Positions 25,381 through 32,684 of a stretch of 64,000 nt of DNA are shown here, in pieces. The notes below the pieces were generated by a model. That model was not told where the DNA came from. It saw nothing but the letters and a program-made list of their open reading frames with translations, and made no database searches. The stretch is from JANSYL01 sp963921255 (lineage in GTDB: Bacteria; Pseudomonadota; Alphaproteobacteria; Rhodobacterales; Rhodobacteraceae), in assembly GCA_963921255.3 (NCBI GenBank), contig CAWUEW020000001.1, positions 868,001 through 932,000 on the forward strand. The letters run 5' to 3'. A program made the position numbers and the translations under genes. Position 1 is the stretch's first letter. Every line of letters starts with the position of its first letter.

Positions 25381-25549
25381 GGTGACGGGACCACAATCAA
25401 CCGTGGAGGCGTTAATTCCCGAGGACCTGTAAATACAGGTGGGCGCCAGGTAACCGGACCACGATCCAGCCAGAGCCAGCTCCCTCGGAATTGCTTAAGG
25501 CCACCGGAATGTTGCCACAGGCACGAGAAGCGCAGTGCCCGTCGCACCG
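25381..25549 (+). ncRNA. candidate structured RNA in the gap before mmcB
   Basis: About 170 bases that can fold into a closed, rod-like structure. The ends pair (GACGGG at 25384-25389 with CCCGTC, plus GGT/ACC and CAC/GTG). Next, CCGTGG (25401-25406) pairs with CCACCGG (25501-25507). Then AATTCC-C-GAGG (25414-25424) pairs with CCTCGGAATT (25483-25492), ten pairs with one bulge. ACCTGT-AAAT-ACAGGT (25425-25440) forms an internal hairpin. A weak stem (25576-25580 with 25593-25597) followed by TTTT could end it. Length and rod shape recall 6S RNA, but no known class was matched and no clear promoter was seen. The strand is a guess. The remainder of the gap (25550-25593) is GC-rich and featureless. 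Confidence 0.3.
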
Positions 25550-25593
25550 ACACATAAGGCGGCGACCCGGGGGCGGCAAGGGGCGGCGGCAAC

Positions 25594-25622
25594 TTGCTTT
25601 TGTTCATGAATTGTTCCAATCT
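25594..25622 (+). promoter_or_regulatory. mmcB promoter with LexA (SOS) box
   Basis: TTGCTT (25594-25599) and CAATCT (25617-25622) are spaced by 17 bases. The spacer holds GTTC-N7-GTTC at 25602-25616, the established alphaproteobacterial LexA box. LexA bound here would block RNA polymerase. The expected start of transcription falls on the A of the mmcB ATG (25629), so the mRNA may be leaderless, which agrees with the lack of a ribosome site. Confidence 0.8.
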
Positions 25623-25628
25623 TAACCA

Positions 25629-26087
25629 ATGACCGACAGCGCATTTGCCGACATCACAACACTCGCACCCGGACAGGTGCTGGCCCGCGGCGTGTGCCGG
25701 CACTTGCGCAGCCATGATTTCGTGGTGTTGGAGGAATTCACCCCAGAACGCGGAAAACGTCTGGATGTGATGGCGCTTGGCCCCAAGGGGGAACTCTGGG
25801 TGATCGAGTGTAAATCCTCGCGCGCCGATTTCACCTCTGACAGCAAGTGGGAAGGGTATCTGGAATGGGGCGACCGGTACTTCTGGGCTGTGGATGAGGC
25901 CTTTCCGACCGAACTCTTGCCGCCCGAAACCGGACTGATCATTGCCGATGCCTACGACGCCGAGATTTTGCGCGTCGGCCCCGAGACAAAGCTGGCCGCC
26001 GCACGCCGTAAGGCTGTGATCCAGAAATTTGCCCGCCACGCAGCCATGCGGCTGCAGGCGCTGCGTGATCCGACAGCGATGATCTAG
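25629..26087 (+). CDS. mmcB: MmcB family DNA repair protein
   Basis: 152 residues of the MmcB family (PF06319). RLDVMALGPKGELWVIECKSSRADF is a PD-(D/E)xK-like nuclease core: D, a strand, then E-x-K. GYLEWGDRYFWAVDEAFPTELLP continues the family pattern. In Caulobacter MmcB is an SOS-induced protein needed for resistance to mitomycin C. The LexA box in the promoter supports the same control here. No ribosome site precedes the ATG. The stop overlaps that of the convergent antiporter at a shared CTAG. Confidence 0.9.
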   Translation: MTDSAFADITTLAPGQVLARGVCRHLRSHDFVVLEEFTPERGKRLDVMALGPKGELWVIECKSSRADFTSDSKWEGYLEWGDRYFWAVDEAFPTELLPPETGLIIADAYDAEILRVGPETKLAAARRKAVIQKFARHAAMRLQALRDPTAMI

Positions 26088-27274
26088 CGCGCCTCGGGCG
26101 TGTCCTCGGTCGGTCCAAGCGCACCCGCGCGGGCCAAGGCAAGGCGCGTCACAGGTGGTCCAAGCAGTTCAAAGATGATCGTGGTGCCAACGACGAGGGT
26201 CATGATGGTCCCGGCATGGTCCGGGAACGTGCTGGCCGCGACAAGCGCCATCCCGACCGCCACGCCGGCTTGCGGCAACAGCGCGGGTCCAATCCACGCT
26301 CGTTCGGCCCCGGTCATGCCGCCAAGTTTGGCGCCGATCCACCCGCCGACCAGCCGCGCCGCGATGCGGAGGATCACATAGGCCGCGCCAACACCGCCAA
26401 GCAGACCCAATTGCCCCAGGTCCAGCTTCGCCCCGGCCATCAGGAAGAACACCAGAAGAAAGGGCCATTGGATGTGCTCGATCTCGTGGAACGGGCGCTC
26501 ATGGTGGCGGGCCACGTTGGCCACGGTCACCCCCGCCACCAATCCCGCCAGTAAGACGGGCACCTGCAGCCAGGCGCACAGCCCCGCCAGCAAGAACACG
26601 ATCGCCAAGGCCTCGGTCTGCAGCGGCTCGCCCGGGGTCAGGCGGCCCGACAACAGGGCGGCGGGCAGCCCGAGGCCGACCCCCACGAGACACGCGCCGC
26701 CGATCTCCCGCACGGCAAGGAGGATATGACCCTGATCGCCGTTGCCCTCGACGTGCCCGGCCACCACCAGAACAAGGCTGAAGACGATCAGCCCCCAAGC
26801 GTCATCAATGGCCACAACACCTCGGATCGTATCCGCAAAGCCGCCCACCGCGCCCGCCTCGCGCAAGGTGTCCAGCGTGGCGGCCGGGGCGGTGGCCGTC
26901 GCGATGGCCGCGAGGATCAGTGCTAGAGACAGCGCCATCCCCATGGCCCAGAGGCCAAAGGTCACGATGACAAGCGTTACGAACACAATGCTCAGCGACA
27001 GGGCCAGGATGGCCCGTCCGTGCGCCCGCACCTTTTCCAAAGTCAGCGAATTTCCCAACAGGAAGGCCACCATCGCCAGCGCCAGCGTCGAGACATAGCC
27101 GAGCAGCGCCTCGAAACTGTCGGGGATCAGGTCCAGGCCCGATTGGCCCACCACAAGCCCGATCAACAGCAGAAGCGTCACACGCGGGATCCGCGTGCGC
27201 GTGCCCACGGCATCAGCCACAAGCGCGGCCAGGAAGAGCCCCCCTAGGGTCAGAAAGACGGTTTCCGGCGTCAT
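26084..27274 (-). CDS. cation:proton antiporter (Na+/H+ exchanger family)
   Basis: 396 residues with 11-12 membrane segments of the Na_H_Exchanger (CPA) family. VAIDDAWG near residue 155 (D157, D158) is the conserved acidic pair that carries protons and cations, and PLLAGLVAGV-like repeats and HIQWPFLLVFFLMAGAKLD match the family. There is no C-terminal TrkA-N domain, unlike KefB/KefC. The transported ion is not certain. The gene converges on mmcB with a four-base CTAG overlap. Confidence 0.88.
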   Translation of the reverse strand: MTPETVFLTLGGLFLAALVADAVGTRTRIPRVTLLLLIGLVVGQSGLDLIPDSFEALLGYVSTLALAMVAFLLGNSLTLEKVRAHGRAILALSLSIVFVTLVIVTFGLWAMGMALSLALILAAIATATAPAATLDTLREAGAVGGFADTIRGVVAIDDAWGLIVFSLVLVVAGHVEGNGDQGHILLAVREIGGACLVGVGLGLPAALLSGRLTPGEPLQTEALAIVFLLAGLCAWLQVPVLLAGLVAGVTVANVARHHERPFHEIEHIQWPFLLVFFLMAGAKLDLGQLGLLGGVGAAYVILRIAARLVGGWIGAKLGGMTGAERAWIGPALLPQAGVAVGMALVAASTFPDHAGTIMTLVVGTTIIFELLGPPVTRLALARAGALGPTEDTPEAR

Positions 27275-27334
27275 GGGACCACACCCTATGCGCCCGGGAC
27301 ACCTCCGGCGTTGACCGGTGTCAAATGCAGTGGA

Positions 27335-27529
27335 TCAGCCCTTGCGGCCCATCTTTCGGGCGGTTGCGGCGGCGGCCCGCAACTCTTCGGCGATGTCTTC
27401 CGCTTCATCCGGGTCGAAATCCATCGGCAAATCAATCCCGTCGCCCTCGATGAAAATGCGCACCATGCCAAGCGTGGTCGGCCCGATCTGCAGGTTCGCG
27501 GTAACGTCGCTTTCGCTGTTGATGCCCAT
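27335..27529 (-). CDS. small acidic conserved-type protein (DUF6324-like)
   Basis: 64 residues starting MGINSESDVTANLQIG, then GMVRIFIEGDGIDLPMDFDPDEAEDIAEELRAAA and a basic tail. The beta-strand then helix pattern with a DFDPDEAEDIAEEL core is like the small cytoplasmic proteins grouped as DUF6324; that match is from memory and moderate. GAGG lies nine bases upstream of 27529. It is divergent from the MarR-GNAT gene and shares its regulatory gap. Confidence 0.6.
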   Translation of the reverse strand: MGINSESDVTANLQIGPTTLGMVRIFIEGDGIDLPMDFDPDEAEDIAEELRAAAATARKMGRKG

Positions 27530-27595
27530 GGCGCTGTGCCTCGTGTTCCTGACGGTTGGCTGAGCCAAAGGCGGTAATGGGTTGCTTTTCACCGT

Positions 27596-27614
27596 GCAAG
27601 TGTCAAATACTTGC
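27596..27614. promoter_or_regulatory. 19-bp dyad, likely MarR-type operator
   Basis: GCAAGT-N7-ACTTGC is a perfect inverted repeat, 23 bases upstream of the MarR-GNAT start and between two divergent genes. A further half site GCAAG follows at 27620-27624, also in dyad with CTTGC at 27610-27614. Such sites are typical for winged-helix MarR dimers, so autoregulation is likely. Confidence 0.6.
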
Positions 27615-27636
27615 CAAAAGCAAGGAAACAGATGCG

Positions 27637-28557
27637 ATGGATGCGCTTGATCAGATCCGCGCCTTCAACCGGGCCAATCTGCACCGCATCGGACGGGTGG
27701 AAGCGGCCTATGCGGATATCGGCCTCACCACGCCCGAAGCCCGTGTGTTGATCGAGCTTGAGGCGGCCCCGGGCGTCACCGCGCGCCGTCTGGCCGAACG
27801 ACTGGCCCTGAACGAAGGGTATGTCAGTCGTCTAATCTCGGGCCTCGAGCGGCGGGGGTGGCTGTCGCGCGATGTGTCCGCCCGGGATCGCCGCTTGCGC
27901 CAACTGCGGCTGACGGATGCCGGCGCCGCCAAATCCCGCGAGATCGCAGCCGCGTCGCGCCGCCAGATCGCGTCCTGGCTTGTGGCCCCCGACGCCGCCC
28001 AATCCGTTGCGGCGCATCTTGTGGCGGCCGAATCGGGGTTGTCGAACACCGGGGTCATCGACACGCCCGAGGCGGTGACGCTGGACGGATTGCGCCCGGG
28101 CGACATCGGCTGGCTGACCGAACAACATGCCATCCACTATGCGGCGTCCGATGGGTTCGACGCCCAGTTCGAACCGCTTGTGGCCCGCATCCTGGCCGAT
28201 TTCGCCGAGGGAAATGACCCCGCCTGCGAACGGGCCTGGATCGCCCGACGCGGGGCCGCGCGTCTGGGGTCGATCTTCTGCGTCAAGGGGCCCGCACCCG
28301 ATACGGCGAAGCTGCGCCTGTTCTTTCTGATGCCGCAGGCCCGTGGCCTGGGATTGGGCAAACGGATGCTGGCCACCTGCATTCGCTTCGCCAAGGCCGC
28401 CGGCTATCACCGGATGCAGCTTTGGACCCACGAAAGCCATCGGGCGGCCTGTGCGCTCTACGAACAGGCGGGATTTACTTGCGATACGTCCAAGCCCGTC
28501 ACCTCCTTCGGGGTCGATCTGGTCGAGCAGCAATGGAGCCTCGATCTTCTGGCCTAA
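27637..28557 (+). CDS. MarR-type regulator fused to GNAT acetyltransferase
   Basis: 306 residues in two domains. Residues 1-140 form a MarR winged helix, with the recognition region TARRLAERLALNEGYVSRLISGLERRGWLSR at about 48-78. Residues 150-306 form a GNAT fold with the acetyl-CoA loop RGLGLGKRML (about 238-247) and HRAACALYEQAGF at the end. Such fusions are known in bacteria; the ligand and acetyl acceptor are unknown. AAGGA lies ten bases before 27637. The dyad just upstream suggests it controls itself and the divergent small gene. Confidence 0.88.
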   Translation: MDALDQIRAFNRANLHRIGRVEAAYADIGLTTPEARVLIELEAAPGVTARRLAERLALNEGYVSRLISGLERRGWLSRDVSARDRRLRQLRLTDAGAAKSREIAAASRRQIASWLVAPDAAQSVAAHLVAAESGLSNTGVIDTPEAVTLDGLRPGDIGWLTEQHAIHYAASDGFDAQFEPLVARILADFAEGNDPACERAWIARRGAARLGSIFCVKGPAPDTAKLRLFFLMPQARGLGLGKRMLATCIRFAKAAGYHRMQLWTHESHRAACALYEQAGFTCDTSKPVTSFGVDLVEQQWSLDLLA

Positions 28558-28601
28558 CGGCCTTGCAATCGCCGCGCGGCTTGCGTATTCCGCCTGCCAG
28601 T

Positions 28602-28678
28602 GCCGCCTTAGCTCAGTTGGTTAGAGCGCTGGATTGTGGATCCAGAGGTCCCCTGTTCAAGCCAGGGAGGCGGTACCA
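28602..28678 (+). tRNA. tRNA-His (GTG)
   Basis: A 77-base cloverleaf with CCA encoded. The seven-base anticodon loop TTGTGGA gives anticodon GTG. The acceptor stem is GCCGCCT with AGGCGGT, so the first pair is G1:U72 with discriminator A73. The base before position 1 is T. The gene thus lacks the usual G-1 of tRNA-His, as described for alphaproteobacteria, where histidyl-tRNA synthetase does not need G-1. Confidence 0.97.
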
Positions 28679-28712
28679 TCTTCCCACCCGTCGAACCGCC
28701 CGTCCCGGCACC

Positions 28713-29030
28713 TCAGTTCAGGGAATAGCTGTCCAGCAACGCGCCGCTTTCGGCGTCGAAGACGCGGATGACGCGGTCATCCCCGACCAGAACCGCCCGG
28801 TCGCCCACAACGCTGTAGCCCAGGGTCTCGACCCCCGCCGGCACGTCATATCGCTCGGGATGGACCAGGATCGGCGCGGTCTCGGCGTTCAGGCGGATGA
28901 CAAGCAGCACGATGATGGTTAAGACCCCGGCGATCATGGTCACGGTCAGAACCGTCACCAAAAGCCGCAGCCGTTTCAGCGCGGGGGGAAGGTCATCCTC
29001 GGTTGGCTGCGGGTCAGGAGAAACGCTCAT
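28713..29030 (-). CDS. single-pass membrane protein (DUF6476-like)
   Basis: 105 residues: a short acidic N-terminus, one membrane helix (LVTVLTVTMIAGVLTIIVLL), then a periplasmic beta-rich part ending VIRVFDAESGALLDSYSLN. The last segment resembles a single beta-propeller-like blade. It matches the general form of DUF6476 proteins of Rhodobacteraceae, by recollection only. Its ATG lies in the palindrome CATG and overlaps the ATG of the divergent pseudouridine synthase gene by two bases. No clear ribosome site is visible. Confidence 0.65.
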   Translation of the reverse strand: MSVSPDPQPTEDDLPPALKRLRLLVTVLTVTMIAGVLTIIVLLVIRLNAETAPILVHPERYDVPAGVETLGYSVVGDRAVLVGDDRVIRVFDAESGALLDSYSLN

Positions 29031-30060
29031 GTCTAACGGTGCCCGTCACGTCACGATCCAGATCGGCCCGGATCCAAGTCCGCGCTTGGATAAGGCATTG
29101 GCGCGGGATGTGCCAGAGGATGAAAACCTCAGCCGCTCGCGCCTCGCCCGCATGATCGAGGCGGGGGCGGTCGCGGTGAACGGCAGGGTTGTGACCGACG
29201 GCAAGGCCAAGGTCGCCGAAGGGGACGAGGTGACCCTGACCGTCGAAGCGGCGGTCGAGGTCGAAACCCGCCCCGAGGCCATTCCGCTCGACATCCGGTA
29301 CGAAGACGATGACCTGATCGTGGTGAACAAGCCGGTGGGCATGGTCGTCCATCCCGCGCCGGGCACGCCAAGCGGCACCTTGGTCAATGCGCTGTTGCAT
29401 CATTTTGGTGGCAACCTCTCGGGCGTGGGCGGTGAAAAACGGCCCGGGATCGTGCACCGGATCGACAAGGATACCTCGGGGCTGCTGGTGGTCGCGAAAT
29501 CCGACCGCGCCCATCACGGGCTTGCGGATCAATTCGCGGATCACAGCGTGGACCGGATCTACTATGCCCTGTGCCACGGCGTGCCGAACCCTGCCGATCC
29601 CCGATTGCGGGGGGTGCCGGGTGTCAGTTTCGAGGCGGGCAACACCCTCAAGATCACGACGCATCTGGCCCGGCACAAAACCGACCGCCAGCGTCAGGCC
29701 GTGCTGTTTCACGGCGGGCGCCATGCGGTCACCCGGGTATGGGTCGAAGAACCGTTCGACGCCGTTGCGCTGGTCTCCTGTTGTCTGGAAACCGGCCGCA
29801 CCCACCAAATTCGCGTGCACATGTCCCATGTCGGCCACGCCTTGATTGGCGACGCGACCTATGGCGGCCGCCGCAAAGTGTCGGAAAAACGCCTCGGCGC
29901 CGATCTTGCGGCTGCATTGAACAGCTTCCCCCGTCAGGCCCTCCATGCGGCCCGCCTGGGGTTCGATCACCCGGTCTCGGGCGCAGCGATGGTCTTTGAC
30001 GCCGATCTGCCGGAAGACATGACCGGTCTCTTGGAGGGGTTGCGCACAGCCGGCGTGTAA
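29029..30060 (+). CDS. rluD: RluD-family 23S rRNA pseudouridine synthase
   Basis: 343 residues. An S4 RNA-binding domain (about 17-75, LSRSRLARMIEAGAVAVNGR) precedes the pseudouridine synthase domain with catalytic aspartate D146 in GIVHRIDKDTSGLLVVAK. RTHQIRVHMSHVGHALIGDATYG is the second conserved block. The enzyme isomerises uridines in rRNA; RluD targets positions 1911-1917 of 23S rRNA in E. coli, but RluC or RluA-like specificity cannot be excluded. AGGAG precedes the ATG. It reads away from the DUF6476-like gene from an overlapping start. Confidence 0.88.
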   Translation: MSNGARHVTIQIGPDPSPRLDKALARDVPEDENLSRSRLARMIEAGAVAVNGRVVTDGKAKVAEGDEVTLTVEAAVEVETRPEAIPLDIRYEDDDLIVVNKPVGMVVHPAPGTPSGTLVNALLHHFGGNLSGVGGEKRPGIVHRIDKDTSGLLVVAKSDRAHHGLADQFADHSVDRIYYALCHGVPNPADPRLRGVPGVSFEAGNTLKITTHLARHKTDRQRQAVLFHGGRHAVTRVWVEEPFDAVALVSCCLETGRTHQIRVHMSHVGHALIGDATYGGRRKVSEKRLGADLAAALNSFPRQALHAARLGFDHPVSGAAMVFDADLPEDMTGLLEGLRTAGV

Positions 30061-30128
30061 CCTGTGCACAAATACACGTTACCAGACTGAAACGCGGATT
30101 GATGTTCGGGCGTGCCGTATCCATATTC

Positions 30129-30144
30129 TGAACAACTCAGTTCA
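30129..30144. promoter_or_regulatory. dyad upstream of the rpoH promoter
   Basis: TGAAC-N6-GTTCA lies ten bases before the rpoH -35 element. It could be an operator. Its half-sites are like those of LexA boxes, but the inverted arrangement and spacing differ from the alphaproteobacterial GTTC-N7-GTTC. Confidence 0.3.
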
Positions 30145-30153
30145 CTTCGCCTC

Positions 30154-30182
30154 TTGACGAAAAGTTAATCGAGTTTACATAA
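30154..30182 (+). promoter_or_regulatory. rpoH promoter
   Basis: TTGACG (30154-30159) with TACATA (30176-30181, 16-base spacer) or ACATAA (30177-30182, 17-base spacer). This is a strong sigma-70-type element about 35 bases before the rpoH start. Confidence 0.6.
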
Positions 30183-30214
30183 GGTCCAAACGGAGCCGAA
30201 CAGGGGGTCCAATT

Positions 30215-31117
30215 ATGTCGAACTATGCAAATCTGCCGGCGCCGTCGCCGGAACAAGGGCTGAACCGCTATCTTCAGGAAATTCGCAAGTTTCCGATGCT
30301 GGAGCCCGATCAGGAATACATGCTGGCCAAGCGTTGGGTCGAAGATCAGGACACCGACGCCGCCCATCAGATGGTCACCAGCCACCTGCGCCTCGCGGCC
30401 AAGATCGCCATGGGCTATCGCGGCTATGGCCTGCCCCAGGCCGAGGTGATCTCGGAGGCCAATGTCGGCCTTATGCAGGCGGTCAAGCGGTTTGACCCCG
30501 AAAAGGGCTTCCGCCTCGCGACCTACGCCATGTGGTGGATCCGCGCGTCGATCCAGGAATACATCCTGCGGTCGTGGAGCCTGGTGAAACTGGGCACAAC
30601 CTCGGCGCAGAAGAAGCTGTTCTTCAACCTGCGTAAGGCGAAGGCCCGCATCGGCGCCTTGGAAGAAGGCGACCTGCGCCCCGAAAACGTCGCGCGCATC
30701 GCCCACGATCTGGGCGTGACCGAAGACGAAGTTGTGTCGATGAACCGCCGGATGTCCGGGGGCGATGCCTCGTTGAACGCAATGGTCGGCGCGGGGTCCG
30801 AAGGCGAAAGTGCCACGCAATGGCAGGATTGGCTGGAAGATGAAGACGCCAACCAGGCCGAAGATTATGCCGAGCGCGATGAATTCCAGCAGCGGCTGAA
30901 CTTGATGCAGGAAGCGATGGAGGTTCTGAACGATCGCGAACGCGATATTCTGACCCAACGTCGCCTGCAGGATCAGCCGGTCACGCTGGAGGATCTGTCC
31001 GGCGTCTACGACGTCAGCCGCGAGCGGATCCGCCAGATCGAAGTGCGCGCGTTTGAGAAGCTGCAGAAACGCATGCGCGAACTGGCGCATGATCAGGGGA
31101 TGCTGGCCACCGCCTGA
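30215..31117 (+). CDS. rpoH: RNA polymerase heat-shock sigma factor RpoH (sigma-32)
   Basis: 300 residues. Region 2 contains FRLATYAMWWIRASIQEYILRSWSLVKLG at about 99-127, and the RpoH box QKKLFFNLRKAK follows at 132-143, which marks it as sigma-32 rather than another group. Region 4 near the end has VSRERIRQIEVRAFEKLQKR. It directs transcription of chaperone and protease genes under heat or other stress. Alphaproteobacteria often carry two rpoH copies; only one is in this window. The gene has its own promoter upstream and a strong terminator behind it. Confidence 0.96.
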   Translation: MSNYANLPAPSPEQGLNRYLQEIRKFPMLEPDQEYMLAKRWVEDQDTDAAHQMVTSHLRLAAKIAMGYRGYGLPQAEVISEANVGLMQAVKRFDPEKGFRLATYAMWWIRASIQEYILRSWSLVKLGTTSAQKKLFFNLRKAKARIGALEEGDLRPENVARIAHDLGVTEDEVVSMNRRMSGGDASLNAMVGAGSEGESATQWQDWLEDEDANQAEDYAERDEFQQRLNLMQEAMEVLNDRERDILTQRRLQDQPVTLEDLSGVYDVSRERIRQIEVRAFEKLQKRMRELAHDQGMLATA

Positions 31118-31136
31118 CCCCGATATCCTCCCAGAA

Positions 31137-31164
31137 AAGGCCGCCCGGTTGGGCGGCCTTTTTG
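31137..31164 (+). terminator. intrinsic terminator of rpoH
   Basis: AAGGCCGCCC and GGGCGGCCTT form a perfect 10-bp stem with a GGTT loop, followed by a short T-run, 20 bases after the rpoH stop. Confidence 0.92.
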
Positions 31165-31227
31165 CTTTGACACGCCTGCGGGCATGGCCAATGTACCGGC
31201 AGCACGTTTCAACCTTGAGGGGACTCG

Positions 31228-32202
31228 ATGGCGGATTTCATCAGATGGGGCATTTTGGGCGCGGCGGGCTTTGCCCGCAAGACGATGGCCCCGGCCATCA
31301 ACGAAGCGCGCCGGTCCAAGCTGGCGGCGCTGGCGACGCGCGACGCCGCCAAAGCGACACCCTTTGCCGAGATCGCGCCGGGCCTTGCCGTCCATGACGC
31401 CTACGACTCCATCCTGAACGATCCAGATATTGACGCCGTCTACATTCCACTTCCGAACGCTTTGCATGTGCCGTAGTCGGTCAAAGCCGCCGAGGCGGGC
31501 AAGCATGTGCTCTGCGAAAAGCCGATTGGCCTGAAAGACGCTGATTTCGACACGCTCATTGACGCGCGCGACCGCACCGGTCTCCTGATTGCCGAGGCCT
31601 GGATGCCGGCGCATCACCCGCAATGGACCAAGGCGCGCGATCTGATCAGCACCGGCGCAATTGGCGACCTGCACACCGTCACCGGCCATTTCAGCTACGG
31701 TCTGGCCGATCCGAGCAACATCCGCCTCAGCCCCGATCTGGCGGGCGGCGCGCTGCGCGATGTCGGCGTCTATCCGATCGGTGCCTTCCGATGGGCCACC
31801 GGGCTGGAGCCCGAGGTAATCTGGGCCGATGCCATCCTGGAGAACGGGGTCGACACCTCCGCCTGGGTGCAATGCCGCGCGGCGGGGGTTCGCTTCAGCT
31901 TCTTCGTCTCCATGCGCACCGAACGCCGCCAGGAAATGGCGTTTCACGGAACCGGCGGCAGCCTGATCGCGACCGCGCCCTTCAATGCGGGCGTGTACGG
32001 GCAGGCCGATCTCATCCTGCGCCGCGATGGCCAGCCGGACGAGGTTTTCCGCTTCCCCGAACCGCGCCAATACGCGCTCCAGGTCGAAGCGGTTGCGGCG
32101 ACGGTGCTGGATGGCCAGATTTTCCCCTATCCGCTGGAACTCTCCCGTGGCACGCAGGGTGTGCTCGACGCGGTGTTTGAGCACTTGGGCACGCCAAGCT
32201 AG
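31228..32202 (+). pseudogene. Gfo/Idh/MocA family oxidoreductase broken by an in-frame amber codon
   Basis: The two halves of one reading frame together spell a 324-residue oxidoreductase. The first (31228-31473) has the NAD(P)-binding start FIRWGILGAAGFARKTMAP and ends DAVYIPLPNALHVP. TAG follows at 31474-31476. The second part continues SVKAAEAGKHVLCEKPIGL, with the family's EKP motif. In relatives a tryptophan codon normally stands in the place of the stop (HVxW), so a single TGG to TAG change explains it. GAGGGG precedes the ATG at 31228. It could be a sequencing error, a recent loss, or rare readthrough. The substrate, probably a sugar or inositol, is unknown. Confidence 0.85.
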
Positions 32203-32237
32203 ACTGGCGACGGACGACAGCAGAGGGACCATCCAAG

Positions 32238-32546
32238 ATGGAACGCAATGACGACGAGAACATCGACGGGCGTTTGAACGGCGACCAACCCGACGCGGAC
32301 ACCAAGGACGGCATTTGGATGCGGCTGGTGTACATGGTCATCATCGCCTTCATGCTCAGCCTGTCCATGACCGTGCTCACGGCGATTGCCGTGATCCAGT
32401 TCATCATCATGCTGGTCAACAATGGCGAAAAGAACCCGCGCCTTGCCGATTTCGGCACCGACCTGGGCATCTGGATCGCCAAGGCCGCCCGATTCCAGGC
32501 CGCAGGCTCGGACGTCAAACCCTGGCCCTGGACCGATCTGGACTGA
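32238..32546 (+). CDS. DUF4389 family membrane protein
   Basis: 102 residues: an acidic N-terminus, one long membrane region (VYMVIIAFMLSLSMTVLTAIAVIQFIIML), then GEKNPRLADFGTDLGIWIAKAARFQAAGSDVKPWPW, which matches the DUF4389 pattern of a hydrophobic pair followed by a conserved helix and a PWPW-like end. Function unknown. It sits between the broken oxidoreductase and the halogenase. Confidence 0.75.
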   Translation: MERNDDENIDGRLNGDQPDADTKDGIWMRLVYMVIIAFMLSLSMTVLTAIAVIQFIIMLVNNGEKNPRLADFGTDLGIWIAKAARFQAAGSDVKPWPWTDLD

Positions 32547-32684
32547 CACCCGACCCGCCCGCCCAGTGCCAGGCCTCATTTTTCTGGATTTTTTGCGAAC
32601 GCGCCCCTTAAGCTAGGGCCAGCGACACCCGACGGGTCTGGCGCGCCGGCGCCTTGGCCCGTTGGCAATTTGCGCGAGGGGGCC

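Noticed and set aside
25381..25549. Assigning this region as 6S RNA (ssrS)
   Set aside because: Length and rod-like folding fit loosely, but no sequence signature of 6S could be confirmed and no adjacent typical neighbour was seen.
30129..30144. LexA box before rpoH
   Set aside because: The half sites GAAC and GTTC are inverted with six bases between, unlike the direct GTTC-N7-GTTC of alphaproteobacteria.
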